Below are positions 6,395 through 14,179 of a stretch of DNA of 19,951 bases, piece by piece. The translations under genes were made by a program, and so were the position numbers. The DNA lies in the NCBI GenBank assembly GCA_023423675.1, contig JAFAFD010000494.1:1-19951 (forward strand), given 5' to 3'. Source of the DNA: Pseudomonadota bacterium. Its GTDB lineage: Bacteria > Pseudomonadota > Gammaproteobacteria > Xanthomonadales > Xanthomonadaceae. The stretch's first letter is position 1; each line of letters begins with the position of its first letter. The notes under the pieces are model-generated. The model saw only the letters and a program-made list of their open reading frames with translations. It was not told the DNA's origin and did not search any database.

Positions 6395-8311
6395 TCAGGC
6401 GTGTGCGATGCGCTGGCTGATGCTGCGGGCCGCGCGGTCGTTGTCGCTCTGCATTTCGGAGAGGCTGTCGAACATCGACAGCACCAGATCGTTGGTGTTG
6501 ATGAAGTAGTCCAGCAGGCGTTCCATCAATTCACGCAGGATGCGGCTGTCGATCAGGCCCAGCTCGAATGCGGCGCGGATCTTTTCGGCCTTGACGTACA
6601 TATCGGCCACCACGACATTGCCGACGCCCTGTGAGGTCTGGTTGGCGAACTGCAGGGCATCGGTTGCCTTGCGTAACTGCCCGAAGCGGATGGCGAGCTT
6701 TCCGACATCAATGTCCGTGAGCCTGGAGAGCTTCCGGTTGGCCGAGTCGGAGAAGGTCTGCGCGCGCTTGTTCGCTCCCTTGACTGCTGTCTTGACCATG
6801 TCCAGCGACTTGGTCGCCGCACGTGATGCCTGGCCTGCCATTTTGCTGATCGATTCACGGGCCGACTGGCTCAGCATCTTCGAAGCTGCCTTGGAGACGA
6901 AGTCGGAGAGCTTGTCTGCCACTGCCTTGGCTACGGTCTTGATGATCGTCTTCATGGCCGTACTGGCTGCCAGCTTCCTGCTGATGAACACGGTGGCAAT
7001 GATCATCATGGCAATGGCGATGACTGCCACCACGTCCTTGAGCTTGTTGACGATCTCCGGCGGTATGCCCATCGACTTCATGATGTCGCCCACCACACCG
7101 GCCACTGCCTTCACCGCCTTCATCACCAGGTTCATCACCGGTTGCAGCAGCTTGCCCATCACGTCCAGACCCAGCTCTTCGCCAATAGCAAGCGCCAGGC
7201 CGATGCCGGCCAGCACCATGCTGGTGCCGCCGGTGAACGGCGCGGCAACCACCGCCGCAACGGTCAGCACCCATCCGACGATCTTGCCGATGCAGCCCAT
7301 TTTCTTCTGGGTGGCCTCGGCCTTGGCCAGCTGCTCCTCGTATTCCTTGGCACGGCGCATGTTCTCTGCCGATTTCGCCTCCAGCATGGCTTCCACCTGC
7401 GCTTGGTTGGCCTTCTGCAGGGCGGCGTTGACCTGGCCGACCAACTGCTGCAGCAGCGCCAGCATCTCTACCAGGAAGGCCTCGGCCGAGCGTCTTTCGG
7501 GACTGGCCTGCTCCGGCCTCTCAAACGGCGGACGCAGCGCAGCGCTTTCGCCCAGCAGTGCACTGAGCTTGTCCAGTGCGGCCTCTGCGCGGGTCACTGC
7601 GCCCTGGAAGTTGCCACGTGCCACATCCACCTGGGCCTGGGCCGATTGCTGCGCCGCCCGTGCCGCCTGCAACTGTGCACGCAGGGCCTCCTGCTTCTCC
7701 GGCGGGGCCGTGGCCAGCTCGGCCTCCAGACGCGCAACCTCGCCCTCAGCCGCCGCCAACGCCGCCAGCGCCTTCTCCAGCACCGCCCCGGTGGCGTCTA
7801 CGTCGCCCTGTGCGGCATCCAGTGCGGCCTGGGCATTGATCAGAGCCAGCGAAATCGCTTCGCCCCGCGCGGCACGTGCGGCCAGCCTGGACTGCATGGT
7901 GCTGAACTGCTCCCTGATGCTGCGCTGGTCGTCAGCCCTCAGCAGTTCGCTCATGCTGGCTGCAACCAGGCCCAGCATCGCTTCAGGCGTGAGCCGGGTC
8001 GCCGTGGCCTGAGCCTGCTGCAGGGCCATGGCCGCCGCCTGTACACGCGCGGCATTGCCCTGCCTGAGCTGCGGGCCGTCGTGTCTGTTGCAGGCGGCCC
8101 CGGCCGCCGTCGGCTGGTCGTGCTGCGTCACTGCGCTGGCTTCCGCCAGCAACTGGGCGACCTTGGCGGTGATGGCCTGGATGCTGGCCAGGCTGGCTGC
8201 GCCATAGCCTGAGGCAGCCTTGCCTGCCGCTTCACTGGGGGCGCTGCGCAGCGCTGTGGGTGTCTGCTGCAGCAGTGGCACGTAGTGGCCGCCGGTTGCA
8301 CTGATGCTCAT
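6395..8311 (-). CDS. sctE: SctE / SipB-IpaB major translocon pore protein
   Basis: A 638-residue major translocator. It has the family layout: a polar N-terminus, long Ala/Glu/Gln-rich coiled coils (about 170-235 and 270-337, for example KEYEEQLAKAEATQKK), and a hydrophobic hairpin made of about 340-378 (KIVGWVLTVAAVVAAPFTGG and following residues) and about 426-445 (DVVAVIAIAMMIIATVFIS). A Lys-rich amphipathic C-terminal third follows. SipB is 593 and IpaB 580 residues, so the length is typical. The ATG at 8311 overlaps the sicA stop by ATGA, so pore protein and chaperone are probably translationally coupled. SicA is the expected cytoplasmic chaperone. Confidence 0.92.
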   Translation of the reverse strand: MSISATGGHYVPLLQQTPTALRSAPSEAAGKAASGYGAASLASIQAITAKVAQLLAEASAVTQHDQPTAAGAACNRHDGPQLRQGNAARVQAAAMALQQAQATATRLTPEAMLGLVAASMSELLRADDQRSIREQFSTMQSRLAARAARGEAISLALINAQAALDAAQGDVDATGAVLEKALAALAAAEGEVARLEAELATAPPEKQEALRAQLQAARAAQQSAQAQVDVARGNFQGAVTRAEAALDKLSALLGESAALRPPFERPEQASPERRSAEAFLVEMLALLQQLVGQVNAALQKANQAQVEAMLEAKSAENMRRAKEYEEQLAKAEATQKKMGCIGKIVGWVLTVAAVVAAPFTGGTSMVLAGIGLALAIGEELGLDVMGKLLQPVMNLVMKAVKAVAGVVGDIMKSMGIPPEIVNKLKDVVAVIAIAMMIIATVFISRKLAASTAMKTIIKTVAKAVADKLSDFVSKAASKMLSQSARESISKMAGQASRAATKSLDMVKTAVKGANKRAQTFSDSANRKLSRLTDIDVGKLAIRFGQLRKATDALQFANQTSQGVGNVVVADMYVKAEKIRAAFELGLIDSRILRELMERLLDYFINTNDLVLSMFDSLSEMQSDNDRAARSISQRIAHA

Positions 8312-8853
8312 GGGGTCTCTCTTTCGTAATCGTTGCCGCTGTCGGAACCGCTGTTGCCGCCCGCTGCCAGCGCCTGCAGATAGATTCCCGCCCGCTGCAC
8401 CAGCACGCTGTCACTGGAACGCTGCTGCACGGTCTCGAAGCAGCCCTTGGCCAGTGAAAGCTTGCCCAGCGCCAGGTGGCACTGGCCGACGTGCAGCATC
8501 GGCCGCTCGTCGTCCTTCAGCAGCGTATAAGCCAGCGCATACAGATCGATGGCCTTGGCGTAGTCCTTCTTCATCTGGTGCACGGCCGCCAGCCCCAGCG
8601 CGTACTCGCCGTTGTAGAAGTCGTACAGGTAGAGGAAGCGGAAGAAGGTTTCGGCCTCATCCAACTGGCCGTTGCTGTAGAAACGATGGGCGTAGGTATA
8701 GACGCTCTCGAGCATGTCATCGCTGACGTCCTTGAGTTCCTTCAGCGTCGCTCCCTGTTGCAGGCCGTCGAACATCAGGTTCGCCATCTGCTCCAGGGTG
8801 GTATCGTCGATGCTGTCGGTTTCGGTTTCGCGGGTACGGGTGCTATCGGTCAT
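8308..8853 (-). CDS. sicA: SicA / IpgC-type class II translocator chaperone
   Basis: A 181-residue TPR chaperone that holds SctE and SctB in the cytoplasm before export. The LMFDGLQQGATLKELKDVS start of the core (about 26-44) and three tandem TPRs follow the SicA pattern: about 50-82 (ESVYTYAHRFYSNGQLDEAE), 84-117 (YNGEYALGLAAVHQMKKDY) and 118-152. A Gly/Ser/Asp-rich tail after about residue 165 makes it slightly longer than SicA (about 165). In Salmonella SicA also acts with InvF to activate this operon; no invF is in the window. CAGGAA lies 6 nt before the ATG. It is the first gene after an 83 bp gap and probably heads the translocator operon. Confidence 0.93.
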   Translation of the reverse strand: MTDSTRTRETETDSIDDTTLEQMANLMFDGLQQGATLKELKDVSDDMLESVYTYAHRFYSNGQLDEAETFFRFLYLYDFYNGEYALGLAAVHQMKKDYAKAIDLYALAYTLLKDDERPMLHVGQCHLALGKLSLAKGCFETVQQRSSDSVLVQRAGIYLQALAAGGNSGSDSGNDYERETP

Positions 8854-8868
8854 GGGGGGTTCCTGCAG

Positions 8869-8888
8869 GCTGGAGCCACGGCTTCAGC
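8869..8888 (-). promoter_or_regulatory. Leader hairpin next to the sicA RBS
   Basis: On the coding strand GCTGAAGCC (8888-8880) can pair with GGCTCCAGC (8877-8869) with one internal A-C mismatch and a very tight loop. It ends 3 nt before the CAGGAA RBS of sicA. It could modulate translation start or be incidental. Confidence 0.3.
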
Positions 8889-8903
8889 GTGGATGTAGTG
8901 TGG

Positions 8904-8926
8904 AAAAAGCGAGCGAGGGCCGCTTT
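8904..8926 (-). terminator. Candidate intrinsic terminator after sctU
   Basis: On the coding strand, AAAGCG (8926-8921) pairs with CGCTTT (8911-8906), with a 9 nt loop, and the T-run continues to 8904 (five T in all). It starts 10 bases after the sctU stop. The stem is 6 bp with only three G-C pairs, so termination may be partial. Confidence 0.4.
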
Positions 8927-8936
8927 CGTGTTTCGA

Positions 8937-10004
8937 TCACGGTGACGGCGGTTCTGCGTCGCCGTTGTCAGTGGTTGCGGCAGGCGCATGCAGGCGTTCG
9001 ATATCGCGCAGCCACTGCAGCACCCGGCTGACCGGCTCGACCAGCGCACCGGAGACGAACCGGTAACGCTTGCCACGCGCGTACACGGCACGCGTCAGTG
9101 GCACATCGCGCACCACCGGCACACCCAGTTTTTCGGCCAATGCCACCACCGCGCGGGCACGTGCGCCCCTCTCGCGCACCGAAATGAACTGCAGCCCCGG
9201 GTAGTCCTCGTGCACGTAGATGCCCACCGCGAAGTGGGTGGGATTGGCCAGGATCATCGTGGAGCTGCCCACATCGGACTGCACCTGCGCCGACAGCTCA
9301 TCGTTGATCTGGCGGCGGCGCTGCTTGATTTCCGGGTTGCCGTTGTGATCCTTGTTTTCCTGCTTGACCTCGGACTTGTCCATGCGCAGTTCGCGGATGT
9401 ACAGCCGGTAATCCACGAACGCCGTACCCAAGGCCACGGGCGAGAGCATCGCCAGCAGCAGGGCCACCGCCTTCCAGCCGGTATCGCGCCAGATACCCAT
9501 GGCGGCTGCCACCGGCACGTGCACCTGGGCAAACAGGACCGGCGCGAACACCTGCCAGGCCACCAGCACGAAGGCACCGGCCAGCAGCAGATAGAGCATT
9601 GCCGATACCAGGCTCTTGATCGACTTCATCGAGAACAGGTTGCGGAAACCGGTGACCGGATTGAGCCGGTTCAGGTCGATCTTCAGCGCTTCGTTGGCAA
9701 TCACGCCCCGGCTCTGCACCAGCGAGATGGCCACCGCGCCAGCAATGCAGGCCGCCGCCACCGGAACTGTCAGCCACAGGAATGCCTTCAGCGCCTGGCC
9801 GCCCGCTTCGGCGATGCCCAGGTTGAAGTCACGCGCCACCAGACCCTGGTAGAAGCCGCGCAGTGCGGTCGTGGAGGTCGCAAAGGCCAGTGCAAGGCTC
9901 CCGCAGAGCAGCAGCGCAGTGGCGGCCAGATCCTTGCTGACGAAGCTCTTGCCCTTGCGGGATTCCTTCAGCAGGCGATGCGGTGTCGGTTTCTCAGTCT
10001 TCAT
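8937..10004 (-). CDS. sctU: SctU / SpaS export-apparatus switch protein
   Basis: A 355-residue inner-membrane protein that switches substrate class by self-cleavage. Four membrane segments lie at about 27-47, 77-97, 134-155 and 175-197. A cytoplasmic linker with RELRMDKSEVKQENKDHNG (205-222) follows, then the autocleavage motif NPTH at residues 254-257 (cleavage expected between N254 and P255), intact and followed by FAVGIYV. The C-terminal domain (about 258-345) is complete. I chose the ATG at 10004 (MKTEKPTPHR, as in family members); longer upstream starts would only add non-homologous residues. It overlaps the end of sctT by 11 bp. The RBS is poor, suggesting translational coupling. Confidence 0.95.
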   Translation of the reverse strand: MKTEKPTPHRLLKESRKGKSFVSKDLAATALLLCGSLALAFATSTTALRGFYQGLVARDFNLGIAEAGGQALKAFLWLTVPVAAACIAGAVAISLVQSRGVIANEALKIDLNRLNPVTGFRNLFSMKSIKSLVSAMLYLLLAGAFVLVAWQVFAPVLFAQVHVPVAAAMGIWRDTGWKAVALLLAMLSPVALGTAFVDYRLYIRELRMDKSEVKQENKDHNGNPEIKQRRRQINDELSAQVQSDVGSSTMILANPTHFAVGIYVHEDYPGLQFISVRERGARARAVVALAEKLGVPVVRDVPLTRAVYARGKRYRFVSGALVEPVSRVLQWLRDIERLHAPAATTDNGDAEPPSP

Positions 10005-10791
10005 GGGCGGCCGGCCTGAGCATCCGCAGGGCGTCGGAACCGTCTCGCAGGCGTGGTACTTCCTGCACGACCGTCGGCATGAGATAGATGAGCAATGCAA
10101 GGAAGGCGATGAGCGACTTGACGGCCAGCGAGACCGAGAACGCGTTCATCTGCTGCGCATAGCGCGACAACACGCCCAGCATCACCTCCACCAGGAACAG
10201 CAGCAGCAGTACCGGCAGTGCCATGCGCACCGCACCGGCCAGCACCGCACCGGCAAACGACTGCAGCGGCTGCAACTGCAATGCAGGCATGCCGCCCATC
10301 GGCACCAGTGCGTAGCTTTCCTGCAGCACGTCCAGCAGTACGCGCATGCCGCCGCTGGCCAGGAACACCATCACGCTCATCAACTGGATCAGATTGGCCG
10401 TTTCCGTGGCCTCAACGCCACTGACCGGGTCGAGCATCGCGCCCACACCCGCACCACGCTGGTTGTCGACGATCGCGCCAAGGCCGTGGAAGATATGGAA
10501 GGGCAACGCCACGGCCAGGCCGATGGCGGTGCCGATGAGCACCTCGACCAGCATCGCGCCGGTCATGGCCAGCATGTCCGTTGGCAGCAGCGCCTGCGCG
10601 GTCACCGGCCACATGCCGACCAGCGTTGCCAAGGCCACCACCGAACGGGTCATCTTCGAGGGCATCACCCCCGATGACAGGTACGGCAGCCAGGCGAAAC
10701 AGGCGCCAATACGTGCCATGCCGAGCACGGCCGGAACAGACGCATCGCGTGCCCAGGCCACCAGGGAAGCGTCCAGCGCGCTCATCTGCAT
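9994..10791 (-). CDS. sctT: SctT / SpaR export-apparatus membrane protein
   Basis: A 265-residue multi-spanning inner-membrane protein of the SctRST export gate. The family segment LPYLSSGVMPSKMTRSVVAL is at about 36-55, followed by hydrophobic segments at about 58-75, 79-103, 135-153, 180-200 and 210-233. I chose ATG 10791 (MQMSALDASL) because GGGAAG lies 8 nt upstream. The next ATG, 6 bases in, is an alternative, and longer versions would run back into sctS. The start is 4 bp after the sctS stop. SpaR is 263 residues, so the length is typical. Confidence 0.93.
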   Translation of the reverse strand: MQMSALDASLVAWARDASVPAVLGMARIGACFAWLPYLSSGVMPSKMTRSVVALATLVGMWPVTAQALLPTDMLAMTGAMLVEVLIGTAIGLAVALPFHIFHGLGAIVDNQRGAGVGAMLDPVSGVEATETANLIQLMSVMVFLASGGMRVLLDVLQESYALVPMGGMPALQLQPLQSFAGAVLAGAVRMALPVLLLLFLVEVMLGVLSRYAQQMNAFSVSLAVKSLIAFLALLIYLMPTVVQEVPRLRDGSDALRMLRPAAHED

Positions 10792-10795
10792 GGCA

Positions 10796-11053
10796 TCAGC
10801 TTCCCAACGCGGTCTGCAGCGCCAAGCGGCCGAAGTCCAGCAGCGATGCACCGATCCACCGCGCCGCCACTACCAGGCAGACGATCACCGCCAGCAGCTT
10901 GGCGCCGTAAGGCAGCGTCTGTTCCTGCAACTGGGTGACCGTCTGCAGCAGGCCGATGGCCAGGCCGACCACGGTCGCCACCAGCACTGGGGCGGCCGAC
11001 AGCACCAGGATCAGCAGCAGGCTCTTGTTGCCCATGAAGGAAATCATGTCCAT
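10796..11053 (-). CDS. sctS: SctS / SpaQ export-apparatus membrane protein
   Basis: An 85-residue protein with two membrane segments (about 12-34 and 50-68) forming helical hairpins of the export gate. It is strongly alike to Salmonella SpaQ throughout, including the GNK motif near residue 8 and the LLQTVTQLQEQTLPYGAKLL segment between the two membrane helices. The start at 11053 (MDMISF) is matched to SpaQ 'MDDLVF'. The gap to the end of sctR is 3 bp. Confidence 0.96.
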   Translation of the reverse strand: MDMISFMGNKSLLLILVLSAAPVLVATVVGLAIGLLQTVTQLQEQTLPYGAKLLAVIVCLVVAARWIGASLLDFGRLALQTALGS

Positions 11054-11056
11054 GGC

Positions 11057-11722
11057 TTACATCGGCACGTCGAGATACTGCCGCACCAGCCCCTGCGAAA
11101 GCAGGCTCCAGCCATCCATGGCCACGAACAGGATCAGCTTGATCGGCGCGGAAATGGTGACCGGGCTCATCATCATCATGCCCAGCGACAGCAGCACGCT
11201 GGACACCACCAGGTCGACCACCACGAACGGCAGGTACAAGTAGAAGCCGATGCGGAAGGCGTCCTTAAGTTCACTGAGCGCGTAGGTCGGCATCAGGGCG
11301 AACAGCGAACGCTCGTGCGGCTCGAGCGCCGTCCCGGGCACGCTGCCATCGACGTGGCGTGCTCGCTCGAAGAAGTCCAGCAGCTCCGGATCGGAGTAGC
11401 GGGCCAGGTAGTGCTTGTAGCCATCCAGACCGTCTTCCAGAAACTGAATCACCGCAGGCACGGAATCCAGCGGCGCCGGCAGGTCGAGGTAGGCCTGGTA
11501 GAGGCTGCTGACGATGGGCTGCATCACATAGAAGGCCAGCATCAGCGCCAGCGCGTTGATCACCATGTTGGAAGGCACCTGCTGCAGGCCCAGGCCATTG
11601 CGCAGCAGGGTGAACACGATGGAGAACTTGAGGTAGCAGGTACCGGCGGCAATCAGGAAGGGCAGCATCGAGGCCATCGCCAGCACGGCAATGAGCGAGA
11701 TGTCGTTGTTGATGAAGTTCAT
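11057..11722 (-). CDS. sctR: SctR / SpaP export-apparatus membrane protein
   Basis: A 221-residue core of the export gate (FliP family). Family motifs seen are ISLIAVLAMASMLPFLIAAG (9-28), KFSIVFTLLRNGLGLQQVPS (33-52), DGLDGYKHYLARYSD, ALMPTYALSELKDAFRIGFY and VVVDLVVSSVLLSLGMMMMS. Similarity to SpaP is high end to end. The segment between about 120 and 145 is shorter than in SpaP. Unlike flagellar FliP it has no cleaved signal. The ATG overlaps the sctQ stop by ATGA. Confidence 0.96.
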   Translation of the reverse strand: MNFINNDISLIAVLAMASMLPFLIAAGTCYLKFSIVFTLLRNGLGLQQVPSNMVINALALMLAFYVMQPIVSSLYQAYLDLPAPLDSVPAVIQFLEDGLDGYKHYLARYSDPELLDFFERARHVDGSVPGTALEPHERSLFALMPTYALSELKDAFRIGFYLYLPFVVVDLVVSSVLLSLGMMMMSPVTISAPIKLILFVAMDGWSLLSQGLVRQYLDVPM

Positions 11723-12693
11723 GTCCGTCGGGGTTGTTGGTGGAGCAGCACGCCCAGTTGTTCGCCCACCTGCACCAGCTCACCGGTGGCAATGGTCTGG
11801 CCGTGGGTACGCAGCTGCAGCCGCATCCAGGCGTCGGCCGGGAGCGGGAAGACGGTGCCGGGTACCAGCTTGGCCAGGTCGCCAACGGTCTGCGGCACCC
11901 GGCTGAGAATCACCTCCAGGGTGACGGGCAGGCGCGCGGCATCCAGGCCGACCGGGGCGCCACCAGCGGCGAGGGATGTCGGCGCATCAGCCGTTGCCGG
12001 CACGTCGGCCGGCATGTCGTGCGGCGCATCGTCGAGAAAGTCGAACATGTCATTCACGGTGCAGTTCTCCAGAGTGAAATCGAAAGTGAACAGCTTCCGG
12101 TCCGCGGCCACGCCGACCGGATGCAGCGTATCGAGCAGCAACACGGCACCGGGAGAGAGGCGGCGGAGTTGGCGCCGTGTCATGCGCAGGTGCGCGATAC
12201 GCAGATCCAGCGGCTGTGCAAGTTCACGCAACGCGTGCGGCAGCGTCATTGGTGGCGTCGCACCTGCCACCGGTTCGAGCGCCTGCACCCACAACGTCCC
12301 ATGGGTGCACTGCACGGCAGGCAGCGCTGCAGCGCGTGCCTGCAGAGGTGACTGCACGCCGATCACTTCGGCCCGTGCACCGGCCAGTACCGGCAGCGTC
12401 GATGCCAGTACCGGCGGCGTCGGCCACAGCGCGAGGAACGCGGACGGGTCGCCCACCACCGGCCAGGCAAGATCAGACAGCCCCGCAGGCAGGGCCGGCA
12501 CCAGCGTCTCGGCGGCGACGAGGCCGTGCAGCGTCATCGCTGTGCAGGCCACGCGCACCTCCAGCAACGGCCCCGTGGCTGGCAATGGGGTTTTGACGAG
12601 CACCAGGCCAGCGGCGGCAGCGGTGGCGGTCAGCACCCCGTTGGCGACTTCGGTGGCATTTAGATGCCGCAAGGGCAAGCGCGGCAGCTTCAC
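11719..12693 (-). CDS. sctQ: SctQ / SpaO cytoplasmic sorting-platform protein
   Basis: A 324-residue protein of the cytoplasmic sorting platform (C-ring counterpart) that receives chaperone-substrate complexes. The clearest domain is the C-terminal SpoA (about 255-320: LPVTLEVILSRVPQTVGDLA, then LRTHGQTIATGELVQVGEQL). A first SpoA-like region lies at about 145-212. The start is a GTG at 12693 making a GTGA overlap with the sctP stop; the following gene sctR overlaps by ATGA. SpaO is 303 residues. An internal GTG at codon 213 with its own RBS probably yields a separate SpoA2 fragment (see the regulatory entry). Confidence 0.92.
   Translation of the reverse strand: MKLPRLPLRHLNATEVANGVLTATAAAAGLVLVKTPLPATGPLLEVRVACTAMTLHGLVAAETLVPALPAGLSDLAWPVVGDPSAFLALWPTPPVLASTLPVLAGARAEVIGVQSPLQARAAALPAVQCTHGTLWVQALEPVAGATPPMTLPHALRELAQPLDLRIAHLRMTRRQLRRLSPGAVLLLDTLHPVGVAADRKLFTFDFTLENCTVNDMFDFLDDAPHDMPADVPATADAPTSLAAGGAPVGLDAARLPVTLEVILSRVPQTVGDLAKLVPGTVFPLPADAWMRLQLRTHGQTIATGELVQVGEQLGVLLHQQPRRT
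12055..12070 (-). promoter_or_regulatory. Internal RBS and GTG start within sctQ (predicted SctQ-C)
   Basis: GGAG at 12070-12067 is followed 9 nt later by GTG at 12057-12055, codon Val213, in frame with sctQ. Starting here gives a 112-residue protein (to 11719) consisting of an acidic linker and the C-terminal SpoA domain. Salmonella SpaO and Shigella Spa33 are known to make such a C-terminal product from an internal GTG (Val203 and Val192). Sequence alone suggests but does not prove use of this site. Confidence 0.55.
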
Positions 12694-13742
12694 GATGGAT
12701 TCTGCCGGCTGCGGCGACGGCGCCGCTCATCAGTGCGCTCATCCAGCGCGTCCATCGTCTCCACCGGCAGCAAGGCCACGTCTTCACCCAGTGGCGCTGC
12801 ACCGGCCAGTGCGTCGGCGACCTGCCGGCTGCTCGGCTGCAGGTGCACGCGCCCCTGCTCCAGCCGCGCAACCACGGCATGCCCCGCGCCCCAACTGTTG
12901 AATGCAACGTTGAAATGGGTGGCCGTATCGGCACTGCGCGCCACCTGGGCTGCCGCCTGCAGTGCTACCTGTGCCTGCGCCCGCGCCTGTTGCCGATGGG
13001 CCTGATGGCCGACCTCCCGGTGCCGGGCCAGTGCCGTTGTGGTGGCTTCTGCACCGATGACATCGGACCCCGGCTGCGCGGTGGTCACCGGCACGGCCTG
13101 CGCGCCGGCGCCCTGTGAGGCCTCTGCACCGCGAAGCGCGTCCCGCGCCGGCTCGCTGGCATGGGAGGCACGCGTCTGTTGCATCCGTGTCGGCACGGCA
13201 ACAGGCGCACGCGCTTCCGGCTCTCCTGCCATCACTGCCGATGGGTCTGCCGGCCGGTCCACGCCGGCCATGGCGTCCGAGACGGGCGGCGCAGCAACGA
13301 CAGCCGGCGACGTCGCGGTGGACGCGGTCTCTGCTTTCACCACCGGCATGGCTGCTTCAACCGAGGTTGCCCTCACGGACGTGGCCGGTGGCCCGGCCGC
13401 GGCGGCCTCGCTGTCCACCCTCATTCCACCTGGCATGTGCGCCTCCGCCTGCAGCGGCCGCACCTGCATCAACTGCGACGCCAGCGCGGGCGCTGCCACG
13501 GGGCCCGCCTCCGCTGCAGCAGCCAGCGCCTGCAGCAGTGGCGCCTGCGGCACCTGCCAGGGCGCCGGCACATTGGCAATGGCGCCCAGTACAGCCTCAC
13601 AGGCAGGCGTGTCCTGCTTCTCTTCACTGCGGGGCGTGCGGCCGCCCTCGCCCGCACGCTCCCTAAGGCGCTCGGGCAACGGCACCGGCGTCGCTGCCGT
13701 CACCGGCGGCACCGCAGCGGGCTCGGAAATCTTCATCGACAT
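12690..13742 (-). CDS. sctP: SctP / InvJ-SpaN needle-length regulator
   Basis: A 350-residue, Ala/Pro/Val-rich and poorly conserved protein in the invJ/spaN position between sctO and sctQ. SctP controls needle length and triggers the SctU switch. The recognisable part is the C-terminal SPAN-like segment with FNVAFNSWGAGHAVVARL (about 272-290), before a basic tail (DERRRRRSRQNPS). The N-terminal 260 residues are low complexity and probably unfolded, as expected for a ruler. AGGAGG (13755-13750) lies 7 nt before the ATG at 13742. A second ATG at 13736 would give an ATGA overlap with sctO but is 13 nt from the RBS, so 13742 is preferred. The GTGA overlap with sctQ follows. Confidence 0.8.
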   Translation of the reverse strand: MSMKISEPAAVPPVTAATPVPLPERLRERAGEGGRTPRSEEKQDTPACEAVLGAIANVPAPWQVPQAPLLQALAAAAEAGPVAAPALASQLMQVRPLQAEAHMPGGMRVDSEAAAAGPPATSVRATSVEAAMPVVKAETASTATSPAVVAAPPVSDAMAGVDRPADPSAVMAGEPEARAPVAVPTRMQQTRASHASEPARDALRGAEASQGAGAQAVPVTTAQPGSDVIGAEATTTALARHREVGHQAHRQQARAQAQVALQAAAQVARSADTATHFNVAFNSWGAGHAVVARLEQGRVHLQPSSRQVADALAGAAPLGEDVALLPVETMDALDERTDERRRRRSRQNPS

Positions 13743-14179
13743 GCATGTTCCTCCTGGGCCTGCCGCTCCTGGCGGCGGCCACGTTCTCGTTGCTGTTGCC
13801 TGCGCAGGCGGTCCTGCACAGCAGCCAGGCGCCGCGCCCTGCCCTGCTGATCGCGTGAGTGGGCCTGCAGTTGGCGGGCCTGGTCGAGCGTCTGTGCCGC
13901 GCGTTGCAGCTGCTGCCCGGCCTGCTGCTGTGCATCCAGTGCATGTGCCCGCGCCACGGCCAGGGTGCGCAGCCGGTCAAACAGCTGCTGCCGCTGCAGT
14001 CCGTGCTCTTCGCACAGTGCACCCTGGTCCAGCATCTGCAGCGCCTGGGCCTGCAGTTGCCGTGCCTGCGCGCGCTGCTCGTTGCCACGCTGTTCGGCCT
14101 GCCTGGCCTGCACGCGCAGCCGCTCGGCGCGGCGCGAAATCAGGCCTGACACCCGCTGCAGGTCACCGGGCGAGGGCAT
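13733..14179 (-). CDS. sctO: SctO / InvI-SpaM ATPase stalk protein
   Basis: A 148-residue, Gln/Arg/Ala-rich and almost wholly helical protein, the FliJ-like stalk linking the SctN hexamer to SctV. It has the expected size and place (between ATPase and ruler). Long heptad-rich helices span about 5-65 and 75-140 (SGLISRRAERLRVQARQAEQ). Sequence conservation in this family is low, so the call leans on position, size and the coiled coil. GGAGG (14190-14186) lies 6 nt before the ATG at 14179. It overlaps sctN by 17 bp and sctP by 10 bp. Confidence 0.8.
   Translation of the reverse strand: MPSPGDLQRVSGLISRRAERLRVQARQAEQRGNEQRAQARQLQAQALQMLDQGALCEEHGLQRQQLFDRLRTLAVARAHALDAQQQAGQQLQRAAQTLDQARQLQAHSRDQQGRARRLAAVQDRLRRQQQRERGRRQERQAQEEHACR

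Larger units (their letters stand above)
8854..8936 (-). promoter_or_regulatory. Gap between sctU and sicA, probable operon boundary
   Basis: All neighbouring apparatus genes overlap or nearly touch, so this 83 bp gap stands out. It holds a terminator-like hairpin close to sctU, a leader hairpin next to the sicA RBS, and CAGGAA at 8865-8860. In SPI-1 the sicA promoter lies at this very junction and is activated by InvF with SicA. I see no clear -35/-10 pair, consistent with an activator-dependent promoter, but a promoter remains inferred. Confidence 0.45.

Noticed and set aside
5058..8012. Long plus-strand frames (5058-6509 and 6540-8012)
   Set aside because: Antisense to sctB and sctE. The Ser/Ala-rich and His/Arg-rich translations have no recognisable family and no supporting RBS context.
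8937..10100. Longer sctU reading from 10100
   Set aside because: The added 32 residues are an out-of-frame reading of sctT and do not match the SctU N-terminus, which begins MKTEKPTPHR here.
10346..12901. 851-codon open frame on the plus strand
   Set aside because: It lies antisense to sctT-sctS-sctR-sctQ, whose proteins are strongly recognisable. The translation is His/Arg/Gln-rich with no domain, typical of antisense frames in GC-rich coding DNA.
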